Below are positions 42,605-50,461 of a DNA stretch of 64,000 nt, in pieces; positions within the stretch are counted from its first letter, which is position 1, and the number at the start of each line of letters is the position of its first letter. The position numbers and the translations under genes are program-made. Below the pieces are notes generated by a model. The model was not told where the DNA came from and did no database searches. It was given only the letters and a program-made list of their open reading frames with translations. The DNA is from Larkinella punicea (GTDB taxonomy: Bacteria; Bacteroidota; Bacteroidia; Cytophagales; Spirosomataceae): the NCBI RefSeq assembly GCF_003334855.1, contig NZ_QOWE01000035.1:1-64000 (forward strand), given 5' to 3'.

Positions 42605-45043
42605 ATGCTCAAAAACTACTTCAAAATTGCGTTTCGAAACCTTTGGAAAAACAAGGTTTTTTCGGGCGTCAACATGGCCGGGCTGGCGCTCGGCATTGCC
42701 GCTTTTGTGCTGATTCTGGAGTACATCAGTTTTGAGAAAAGCGTCAACGAATTCCATACCAACCTGCCGACTTTGTACCGGATGTTGTGGCAGAACAAAG
42801 CTGGCGAGGTCTGGCCGGATATGCCCCCGGCGGTGGCAACGCTGATGAAGCAGCAATTTCCCGAAGTGAAAACGTATTGCCGGGTGGTCGACAATTCGAT
42901 TTCCGGTATCGTTTCGGCTTCTGAAGGGAAAAACCGCCTGTCGCCGAAAGCTTTCCGGGAAACCGACGTCGCCTATGCCGATGCCAGCTTCTTCACCATG
43001 TTCACGTTTCCACTCGTTCAGGGCGATGCCGCCACCGCGCTGACCCGCCCCAATACGGTAGCCGTGTCCGAATCCTACGCCCGCAAGTATTTTGGTGATA
43101 CGAAGGCGATGGGTCAGTTGGTGACGATGAACAATCAGTTCGGAACAACACCTTTTACGGTTTCGGCGGTGTATGCCGACATGCCCCAAAATTCGGATAT
43201 GCAGTTCGGCATGGTGTTTTCGCTGCAAACGCTGGCGAACCCGGCCAACCTGAACGGCAACGACTGGGCACGGCTTGACAGTTTCGACGGGTCGTACCTG
43301 ATGACGTATCTGCAATTGCCCGAAGGCACGAATACCCGAAAACTGGAGGATAAATTCGATCGGTTGAAAAAGAAAATCCGCCCCGAAGATGCGAACCGGA
43401 TGGTGTTACAGCCGGCCGCGAACATCCACCTGGGCGCGTCGCTCAGCGATCCGTATCCGACCACCGGCAAACTGACTTTTGTCTATTTGCTGGGCGGGAT
43501 TGCCGTGCTGATTCTGGCGATTGCCTGGTTCAACTACGTCAATCTCTCAACGGCGGGAGCGTTGAAACGGGCGAAAGAAGTGGGCGTCCGGAAAGTCGTC
43601 GGGGCCGGACAGCGGCAATTGATCGGTCAGTTTCTGGGCGAATCGTTCCTGCTCAATTTGCTCGGTTTCGGTCTGGCGATTCTATTGATCAGCGGGTTGC
43701 AAACCGTATTCAATGAATTAATCAAAAAAGATTTATCGCTGGATATTCTGACTTCCAATAACTTCTGGTTAATCGGCTTGGGCTTGCTTCTTTTCGGTGC
43801 GCTGGCATCGGGCGGTTATACGGCTTTTGCGTTATCTTCTTTCCAGCCGCTTCAAACCTTGAAAGGCGCGTTTGGAAACAGTGCCAAAGGCGGCTCGCTG
43901 CGGAAATCACTGGTTGTTTTTCAGTTCAGCGTGTCGGTGGTGCTCATCATTTGCACGTTCGTGCTGTACCGGCAGTTGCAGTTTATGCAAAACCAGCGCC
44001 TTGGCGTCAGTTTGGAGCAACGCGTCGTGATTCACGGCCCGGAAGTCGGGAAAGATGCGTCGTTTCAAGCGCGGACGGCGGCTTTTCAACACGAACTCGA
44101 GCAATTGCCTTCCATCAAAAATTTTTCCAGTTCGGGAATCGTACCGGGGAATTTTTACAATTTTTCAACCAGCGGTATTGTCAAGCAAAATCCGCAGGCA
44201 GAGGCTGACAAAATCGTGTATTCGATGGGTTTCATCGACCACCGGTATTTGACAACGTACGGCATTACCCTGGCTGCCGGGCGGAATTTTCTGACCACCG
44301 AATGCGAGGCTGGTTACGTGAAAAGCAGCAAACTGATGGTGAATGAGACCGGAGCCCGGCAACTGGGCTTCCCATCGGCTGCCGACGCGGTAGGGAAAAT
44401 CATCAACTGGGGGCAGGCCTTTGAAATTGTGGGTGTCGTGAAAGATTACCACCACCAGTCGCTTCGGGAAGCCATCGATCCGATCATTTTTATGCCCAGC
44501 CAGTATGGCAACTGGCTCACCATCCAGCTAGGCACGGATCAGATTCAGACCCGGATGGCGGCTTTGGAGATGCTTTACAAAGCCACCTATCCCGGCAATC
44601 CGTTCGAATTCTTTTTTGTGGACGAGAATTACAACCGGCAATACCAGACCGAACAGCAATACGGCAAGATCTTCGTCTCGGCGTCGCTACTGGCCATTTT
44701 CATTGCCTGTCTGGGTCTGTTCGGGCTGGCGACTTTTATGACCGAGCAACGGACGAAGGAAATCGGTGTCCGGAAAGTGCTGGGTGCTTCGGTGGGCAGC
44801 ATCGTAACGCTGCTGTCGAAAGATTTCATGAAGCTGGTGCTGGGCGCGTTTCTGATTGCCTCACCGATTGCCTGGTATGCCACCCGGCAGTGGTTGCAGA
44901 ATTTCGAGTACAAAATCGATCTGGAATGGTGGGTCTTCGGGCTGGCGGGCGGAGCCGCTGTGCTGGTGGCGCTGGCAACCATTTCGTTCCAGAGCATCAA
45001 AGCGGCTTTGATGAATCCGGTTTCCTCACTCCGCTCGGAATAG
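42605..45043 (+). CDS. Orphan MacB/FtsX-type permease, array member 4
   Basis: Permease of 812 residues with the two-unit MacB_PCD-FtsX plan. Coupling motifs are AKEVGVRKVVGAG near 323 and TKEIGVRKVLGA near 716. The first membrane block reads FNYVNLSTAGALKRAKE, a variant of the N-F/Y-x-NL-TA phrase. The first periplasmic region starts with a distinctive SVNEFHTNLPTLYRMLW rather than the SYDRFH pattern of the others. Tail NPVSSLRSE. It heads a likely two-gene transcript with member 5 and is preceded by paired activator sites and a sigma-54-like promoter, so it is probably inducible. Confidence 0.88.
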   Translation: MLKNYFKIAFRNLWKNKVFSGVNMAGLALGIAAFVLILEYISFEKSVNEFHTNLPTLYRMLWQNKAGEVWPDMPPAVATLMKQQFPEVKTYCRVVDNSISGIVSASEGKNRLSPKAFRETDVAYADASFFTMFTFPLVQGDAATALTRPNTVAVSESYARKYFGDTKAMGQLVTMNNQFGTTPFTVSAVYADMPQNSDMQFGMVFSLQTLANPANLNGNDWARLDSFDGSYLMTYLQLPEGTNTRKLEDKFDRLKKKIRPEDANRMVLQPAANIHLGASLSDPYPTTGKLTFVYLLGGIAVLILAIAWFNYVNLSTAGALKRAKEVGVRKVVGAGQRQLIGQFLGESFLLNLLGFGLAILLISGLQTVFNELIKKDLSLDILTSNNFWLIGLGLLLFGALASGGYTAFALSSFQPLQTLKGAFGNSAKGGSLRKSLVVFQFSVSVVLIICTFVLYRQLQFMQNQRLGVSLEQRVVIHGPEVGKDASFQARTAAFQHELEQLPSIKNFSSSGIVPGNFYNFSTSGIVKQNPQAEADKIVYSMGFIDHRYLTTYGITLAAGRNFLTTECEAGYVKSSKLMVNETGARQLGFPSAADAVGKIINWGQAFEIVGVVKDYHHQSLREAIDPIIFMPSQYGNWLTIQLGTDQIQTRMAALEMLYKATYPGNPFEFFFVDENYNRQYQTEQQYGKIFVSASLLAIFIACLGLFGLATFMTEQRTKEIGVRKVLGASVGSIVTLLSKDFMKLVLGAFLIASPIAWYATRQWLQNFEYKIDLEWWVFGLAGGAAVLVALATISFQSIKAALMNPVSSLRSE

Positions 45044-45050
45044 AATGAAG

Positions 45051-45129
45051 AGTTAAGAGTGAAGAGTTAAGAATGAAGAGTTGTGTATGCGTCAGCCAAC
45101 TCTTCATTCTTAACTCTTCACTCTTAACT
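45051..45129. repeat. Perfect 32-bp palindrome, GAAGAGTTAAGAATGAAGAG type
   Basis: Positions 45051-45082 are the exact reverse complement of 45098-45129; the 15-base loop contains TGCGTCAGCC. It begins eight bases after the stop codon of permease 4. The same arm family recurs at 50366-50453 and 52878-52972, and a single arm at 47574-47606. The loop word GCGTCAGCCAAC returns at 50399 and, inverted, near 52927. Confidence 0.9.
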
Positions 45130-45193
45130 TTTTTTAACGCCCCGGTTTTGCGGGTTGTCCGTACCTTGAAGCGCCATCAAGGACGAACAACTC

Positions 45194-47572
45194 ATGCTAC
45201 AAAATTACTTTAAAATCGCCTGGCGCAGTCTGCGTAAAAACAAAGGGTTCAGCTTGATCAACATCCTGGGTTTGGCGGTCGGCATGACCGTCGCCATGCT
45301 GATCGGCATCTGGGTCTGGGACGAACTGACCTTCGACCGGTTTTATAAAAACGAAGCGAATCTGTACCGGATTATGCTCAACCGGACCGCCAACGGCGAA
45401 ACCACCACCCAGCCCAACGGGGCTCTGCCGCTGGGAAATGTGCTGCGAACCGAAATTCCGGAAATCAGGCGGGTGGTCGAAACGCTCAGCTCCAATTTGA
45501 GACCGGAAGATGGTTTGAAAGTCGGAGATAAAAAACTGATTCGCAAAGGCCAGAATGTCGGAAATTCGTTTTTCCACCTATTCGATCTTCCCCTGTTGCA
45601 GGGCAGTCCGACGACGGCCTTGCAGGAACCGAACTCCATCGTTTTGACCGAACAAACCGCCGATGCCCTGTTTGGCCAGACGGAACCAATGGGAAAAACC
45701 GTCCGGCTCAACGACGCGTTTGACCTGAAAGTGACCGGTGTCCTGAAAAAACTGCCGACCAATACGGCCTGGGATTTTCATTTTCTGGTGCCATTCAGTC
45801 ACCTGGAAGCTAATGCGCCCTGGATTGAAAGCAGCCGCACGAACTGGAACAACAACGTCATTGAATATGTGGTCGAACTGCATCCGAATGCAGATCCTGC
45901 GAAGGTCGACCAAAAACTGCGGGGTCTTATCAAGCGGCATAACCCGGAATCGGTTTTTGAGGCTTTCCTGCACCCGGTTGAAAAATGGCATTTATACGGC
46001 GAGTTCGAGAATGGCAAAAACACCGGCGGTTTCATCCGGTACGTGCGGCTTTTCGGCATCGTCGGTCTGGCGGTTTTGCTGATTGCCTGCATCAATTTCA
46101 TGAACCTGGCCACCGCCCGGTCCGAAAAACGGGCGAAAGAAGTGGGCGTCCGGAAGGCCGTTGGCTCGTTTCGGTCGCAGCTCATCGGTCAGTTTCTGAG
46201 CGAATCGTTGCTGATTGCCGGTCTGGCACTGGTGCTGGCGTTGATTCTGACGCTGGTTTTTCTGCCGGTATTCAACGAAATCACCCAAAAACAGCTCTCG
46301 TTTCCGGGACTTAAACCCGGTTTCTGGCTGCTGTCGCTGGGCTTCACGCTGCTGACGGGCGTTTTGGCGGGGAGTTATCCGGCTTTTTACCTGTCGTCGT
46401 TCAATGCCGTGCGGGTGTTGAAAGGCAGTGTTCGCGTTGGACGAAACGCGAACTGGCCGCGCAAAGTGCTGGTGGTCGCTCAGTTTACAGGCTGTATTGC
46501 GTTCATCATCAGTGCCATCCTGGTCTACCAGCAGATTCAATACGCGAAAAACCGCCCGGTGGGCTACAATCCTGATCGATTACTAACGGTTTCGCTAACC
46601 AACGATCTGAACCGGAATTACGAGGCCGTTCGGAATGCATTGCTGGGTTCCGGCGCGGTTGAAAGCGTGACGAAAGCGTCGAGTCCGGCCACCACCATCA
46701 CAGGCGACACCCGGGTTGACTGGTCGGGTAAAGCCCCCGACGAAATCATGCGGCTCAACCTGATTGCCGCTACCCCGGATTACCTGAAAACGATGGGAAT
46801 TAAACTGAAAACCGGTCGCGATTTTTATGCCACCGGCACGGATTCGGTGTCGGCTATTCTGAACGAAGCCGCCGTGAAGGCCATGCGGTTGAAAAATCCC
46901 TTGAATCAGGAACTGAGCTTTGTCTGGGACCCCGGCACGAAGCTGCGGATCGTCGGCGTGGTCGAAAATTCGATCATCGAATCGCCGTACACGCCCGTCA
47001 ATCCGCTGATTCTGATCACTGGTCGTCCGTTTGAACGTTACGTGATTTTCCGGTTGGCTGCGAATCTCAGCACGACCGAAGCCCTGGCGCGGATCGAACC
47101 CATTTTTCAGAAATTCAACCCGGCTTTTCCCTTTGATTACCAGTTTGTCGACGATGCCTACAACCGCAAGTTCAGGCAGGAAGAACTGATCGGAAAACTG
47201 GCGGGCGTGTTTGCGATTCTGGCCGTTTTCATTGCCTGCCTCGGGCTATTTGGGCTGGCGGCTTCTCTCGCCGAACAACGAACCAAAGAGGTCGGGATTC
47301 GCAAGGTGCTGGGAGCCAGTGTTGCCAGCCTGTGGGGGTTGTTGTCCCGCGAGTTTGTCGGGCTGGTCGTCGTCGCCTGTCTGCTGGCGTCGCCCGTTGC
47401 GGCTTATTTCCTGAACGACTGGCTCTCGCAGTTTGATTACCGCATTAGCCTGAGTGTCTGGGTATTTGTGCTGGCAGGCGGTCTGGCGATTCTGATTGCG
47501 TTGCTGACGGTTTCGTTCCAAAGCATCAAAGCGGCTTTGATGAATCCGGTGACCTCACTTCGTTCGGAATGA
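45194..47572 (+). CDS. Orphan MacB/FtsX-type permease, array member 5
   Basis: Permease of 792 residues. Coupling motifs: AKEVGVRKAVGS near 313 and TKEVGIRKVLGA near 696. The periplasmic domain ends in KWHLYGEFENGKNTGGFIRY, and the next helix carries ACINFMNLATARSEKRAKE; both phrases are shared with members 6 and 10, marking a subgroup. After the second motif it has LWGLLSREFVGLVVV. Tail NPVTSLRSE. It follows member 4 across a palindrome that leaves about 65 bases before the start. I see no convincing promoter there, so co-transcription with member 4 is likely. Confidence 0.88.
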   Translation: MLQNYFKIAWRSLRKNKGFSLINILGLAVGMTVAMLIGIWVWDELTFDRFYKNEANLYRIMLNRTANGETTTQPNGALPLGNVLRTEIPEIRRVVETLSSNLRPEDGLKVGDKKLIRKGQNVGNSFFHLFDLPLLQGSPTTALQEPNSIVLTEQTADALFGQTEPMGKTVRLNDAFDLKVTGVLKKLPTNTAWDFHFLVPFSHLEANAPWIESSRTNWNNNVIEYVVELHPNADPAKVDQKLRGLIKRHNPESVFEAFLHPVEKWHLYGEFENGKNTGGFIRYVRLFGIVGLAVLLIACINFMNLATARSEKRAKEVGVRKAVGSFRSQLIGQFLSESLLIAGLALVLALILTLVFLPVFNEITQKQLSFPGLKPGFWLLSLGFTLLTGVLAGSYPAFYLSSFNAVRVLKGSVRVGRNANWPRKVLVVAQFTGCIAFIISAILVYQQIQYAKNRPVGYNPDRLLTVSLTNDLNRNYEAVRNALLGSGAVESVTKASSPATTITGDTRVDWSGKAPDEIMRLNLIAATPDYLKTMGIKLKTGRDFYATGTDSVSAILNEAAVKAMRLKNPLNQELSFVWDPGTKLRIVGVVENSIIESPYTPVNPLILITGRPFERYVIFRLAANLSTTEALARIEPIFQKFNPAFPFDYQFVDDAYNRKFRQEELIGKLAGVFAILAVFIACLGLFGLAASLAEQRTKEVGIRKVLGASVASLWGLLSREFVGLVVVACLLASPVAAYFLNDWLSQFDYRISLSVWVFVLAGGLAILIALLTVSFQSIKAALMNPVTSLRSE

Positions 47573-47573
47573 A

Positions 47574-47606
47574 AAGAGTGAAGAGTGAAGAGTGAAGAGT
47601 TAAGAA
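47574..47606. repeat. Single arm of the GAAGAGTTAAG palindrome family
   Basis: AAGAGTGAAGAGTGAAGAG followed by TTAAGAAG starts directly after the stop codon of permease 5. No matching right arm follows, so it is a half element or a decayed copy. Confidence 0.65.
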
Positions 47607-47646
47607 GTCGTTTTTAGCTTCCTGTGGAATCCCCGGTTTTCCCTCC

Positions 47647-47755
47647 TTCCCGTCGGGAAGGGCCATTTTGTAGTCACCATATCCGTCTAAATGGAGGTAT
47701 GAGTCCCGTAGGGACGGTTCATTTCGTACCTACATGATGGGTCATCCTTACGGGA
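47647..47755. repeat. Degenerate relatives of the TTCTACAAAATGG repeat
   Basis: CCCGTCGGGAAGGGCCATTT with TTGTAG (about 47649-47674) and TCCCGTAGGGACGGTTCATT (47704-47723) are inverted-orientation relatives of the units at 35557-35764. GATGGGTCATCCTTACGGGA (47736-47755) is in the direct orientation. Confidence 0.6.
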
Positions 47756-47857
47756 TTTTTTCTGTTTTTTCTGTGGTACCGGTTTCGACCGCCTTCTGAG
47801 ATGGAAAATAGCCGGGCGAAAAACCGCCGGGTCGAGTTCAGTGTGAAATAATCCCTT

Positions 47858-47893
47858 GTCCGCAAATGGCCGGAAAACCGTCCGTTTGCGGAC
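47858..47893 (+). promoter_or_regulatory. Paired activator sites upstream of permease 6
   Basis: A degenerate site, GTCCGCAAATGGCC (47858-47871), and a perfect one, GTCCGTTTGCGGAC (47880-47893), again with centres 22 bp apart. The perfect site is identical to that before permease 4 although the surrounding bases differ, which argues for selection. Confidence 0.6.
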
Positions 47894-47948
47894 ATTTTAT
47901 TTTATTCGCTTTTCAGTAAGAAATTGATAGTGAGTGTTTTATTGATTC

Positions 47949-47963
47949 TGGTATGCCATTTGG
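47949..47963 (+). promoter_or_regulatory. Sigma-54-like -24/-12 element for permease 6
   Basis: TGGTATGCCATTTGG, with the -24 GG 64 bp from the centre of the perfect activator site (63 bp in the other copy). Both copies share TGGTAY-N5-TTGG and a preceding TTTATT. A start near 47975 leaves about 28 bases to the ATG at 48003. Confidence 0.5.
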
Positions 47964-48002
47964 GAGTAAGCACAGATACGTCTTCCTACTCTGCTGAAAC
48001 CG

Positions 48003-50357
48003 ATGCTGACGAGCTACCTTAAAATTGCCTGGCGGAGCCTGCTAAAAAACAAGCTCTTTTCCTTTATCAACATTTTTGGCCTGGCTCTCGGCATGTCGTG
48101 CAGCCTGATGATTGGTCTTTGGGTCAATGACGAGTTGAGCTATGACCGGTTTTTACCCCATCTCGACAACATCTTCTTCGTACGGACCAATAGCACTGAT
48201 ACCGATCAGGGTATCATCTATACCAGTACCGTCACACCGGGCCCGCTGGCTGAAGTTTTGAAACGCGATGTGCCGGAAGTGCTCTACGCGGCCAAAGTGC
48301 AGTTTCCAGAAGAAAAACTCCTGAAAGTGGGCGAGAAATCGGTGAAGCAACAGGGGTTTTATGCAACGAAAGACTTTTTTCTGCTTTTCGATTATCCCGC
48401 CGTTGTCGGGAGTCCACTGGTGGCTCACTCGAAGCTGGATCAGATTATTATTACGCGGAGGGTCGCTGAGAAGTTTTTCGGCACGACCCAGGTGCTCGGA
48501 AAACGCCTGCAATTTGATAATAAAACGTATTACACCGTTGGAGCTGTTATTGAAGATTTGCCCGGCAACTCGACTTTTCAGTTCGACTGGATCATCAATT
48601 ACGATGTGCAGGAGGAGGATTGGAAAAAAAAATGGGGCAACAGCTCGTTTATGACCTTCGTCCGGCTGGACCCAAAGGCCGAACCAGCCAAGGCGGAAGC
48701 CGGCATGAAGGGGATTTACCGGCGCAATACCGACTGGAAGGAAGTGCCTGTGCCAACGCTTCAGCCCATGAAGGATGTGCATTTATATGCTAAGTATGAG
48801 AATGGAAAGGCCGTTGGGGGCAAGATCGAATATGTGCGGATTTTTGCATTGGTAGCCCTGTTCATTCTGCTCATTGCCTGCGTCAATTTCATGAACCTGG
48901 CCACGGCCCGCTCGGCCATGCGGGCGAAGGAAGTGGGCGTCCGGAAGGTGGTTGGCGCGTTGCGGTCTTCGCTGATCGGGCAGTTCATGAGTGAGTCGGT
49001 ACTGACGAGCCTGCTGGCGGTTTTTCTGGCCCTGAGCATCGTGAGCGTAGTTTTGCCGACCTTCAATGCCGTTTTCTCCAAACACCTTACGCTGAATCTG
49101 GCAGACCCGACGCTGTGGCTGGGCATCCTGATTCTGGTGCTGATCACCGGCTTTGTGTCGGGCAGTTATCCGGCTTTGTTCCTGTCGTCGCTGCAACCCA
49201 TCCGCATTCTGAAAGGAACGCTGCGATTTGGCTCCGGAGCGGTTTTGTTTCGCCGGACGCTGGTCATTTTTCAGTTTACGTTATCGATTTTTCTGATCAT
49301 CGGTATGCTGGCCGTGGCGCATCAGATGGAATACATCCGCACGAAGAATCTGGGTCTTGACCGCGAAAATGTCCTGTATGTGCCGCTGGAAGGGGATACC
49401 TATGCGAAAATGGAGGCCTTTCGACAGGAACTGATTCGCACACCGTCGATTGCTTCGGCCTCGGTAACGATGAGCTTACCCGTCAATATTGAGTCTACCT
49501 CCGGCGATTTGACCTGGCCGGGTCAAAAACCGGATCAGAATTCGAATGCAGCGACCATGTCTGTGGGCTATGATTTTATCAAGACCATGAATATTAAGCT
49601 CGTGGAGGGCCGGGATTTTTCGAGTGCCCGCAAAGCCGATTCGGCGTCGTACATCATCAATGAAGCGGCCGCTAAAATGATGGGCATGAAGAATCCGGTG
49701 GGCCAGCAGGTCGGCTTCTGGATGGGCAAAGGCCCGATCATCGGGTTGATGAAAGATTTCCACCTGCAATCGTTGCACAGTCCGATTACGCCCCTGATTT
49801 TAACCCTGATTCCGGGTAATACGAGCTATCTGCTGGTGCGGACGGAGAAAGGAAAAACCACCGAAGCCATCGACGAACTGGAACGGGTTACGCGGGAATT
49901 CAATCCGAGTTATCCGTTTGAGTATCATTTTCTGGATGATGCCTACGAGAAACTGTACCGCGGTGAACAGCAGGTCAATACACTCATCAATTACTTCGGA
50001 ACACTCGCCATCCTGATTTCCTGTCTGGGACTGTTTGCGCTGGCGGCTTTCACGGCAGAGCAGCGGATGAAAGAAATTGGCGTTCGGAAAGTGCTGGGGG
50101 CGTCGGTATCCAGCATTGTCTCACTGGTTTCAAAAGACTTCCTGAAACTGGTTCTTGTCGCGCTGCTGCTGGCCTCTCCGCTGGCGTGGTGGGCGATTTC
50201 ACAATGGCTGGACACGTTTCAATACCGGGTCGAGCTGTCGTGGTGGCTGTTTGCGACGGCTGGGGTGCTGGCGGTTTTCATCGCCTTCCTCACCGTGAGC
50301 TACCAGTCGATCAAAGCCGCCCGCATGAATCCGGTAACCTCACTTCGTTCGGAATAG
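48003..50357 (+). CDS. Orphan MacB/FtsX-type permease, array member 6
   Basis: Permease of 784 residues. Coupling motifs AKEVGVRKVVGA near 307 and MKEIGVRKVLGA near 688. DVHLYAKYENGKAVGGKIEY at the end of the first periplasmic domain and CVNFMNLATARSAMRAKE place it with members 5 and 10; its opening GLALGMSCSLMIGLWVNDE is almost that of member 10. Tail NPVTSLRSE. It is the first gene behind the second copy of the paired activator sites and sigma-54-like promoter, and probably leads a transcript with member 7. Confidence 0.88.
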   Translation: MLTSYLKIAWRSLLKNKLFSFINIFGLALGMSCSLMIGLWVNDELSYDRFLPHLDNIFFVRTNSTDTDQGIIYTSTVTPGPLAEVLKRDVPEVLYAAKVQFPEEKLLKVGEKSVKQQGFYATKDFFLLFDYPAVVGSPLVAHSKLDQIIITRRVAEKFFGTTQVLGKRLQFDNKTYYTVGAVIEDLPGNSTFQFDWIINYDVQEEDWKKKWGNSSFMTFVRLDPKAEPAKAEAGMKGIYRRNTDWKEVPVPTLQPMKDVHLYAKYENGKAVGGKIEYVRIFALVALFILLIACVNFMNLATARSAMRAKEVGVRKVVGALRSSLIGQFMSESVLTSLLAVFLALSIVSVVLPTFNAVFSKHLTLNLADPTLWLGILILVLITGFVSGSYPALFLSSLQPIRILKGTLRFGSGAVLFRRTLVIFQFTLSIFLIIGMLAVAHQMEYIRTKNLGLDRENVLYVPLEGDTYAKMEAFRQELIRTPSIASASVTMSLPVNIESTSGDLTWPGQKPDQNSNAATMSVGYDFIKTMNIKLVEGRDFSSARKADSASYIINEAAAKMMGMKNPVGQQVGFWMGKGPIIGLMKDFHLQSLHSPITPLILTLIPGNTSYLLVRTEKGKTTEAIDELERVTREFNPSYPFEYHFLDDAYEKLYRGEQQVNTLINYFGTLAILISCLGLFALAAFTAEQRMKEIGVRKVLGASVSSIVSLVSKDFLKLVLVALLLASPLAWWAISQWLDTFQYRVELSWWLFATAGVLAVFIAFLTVSYQSIKAARMNPVTSLRSE

Positions 50358-50365
50358 TCAGATAG

Positions 50366-50453
50366 GAGTGAAGAGTTATGAGTGAAGAGTTAAGGGTGCG
50401 TCAGCCAACTCTTCACTCTTCATTCATAACTCATAACTCATAACTCTTCACTC
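50366..50453. repeat. Imperfect palindrome, GAAGAGTTATGAGTGAAGAG type
   Basis: The left arm begins with GAGTGAAGAGTTATGAGTGA (50366) and the right arm is an expanded reverse complement containing extra CATAACT units (to 50453). The loop again contains GCGTCAGCCAAC. It fills the gap between members 6 and 7, ending eight bases before the next start codon. Confidence 0.8.
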
Positions 50454-50461
50454 AAACAACA

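Larger units (their letters stand above)
47573..48002. other. 430-base intergenic region: repeat debris and permease 6 control region
   Basis: No gene. From left to right it holds a single arm of the GAAGAGTTAAG repeat (47574-47606), degenerate TTTTGTAG/CCCGTAGGG repeats (47647-47755), and, from 47858, the activator sites and promoter of permease 6. Confidence 0.6.
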
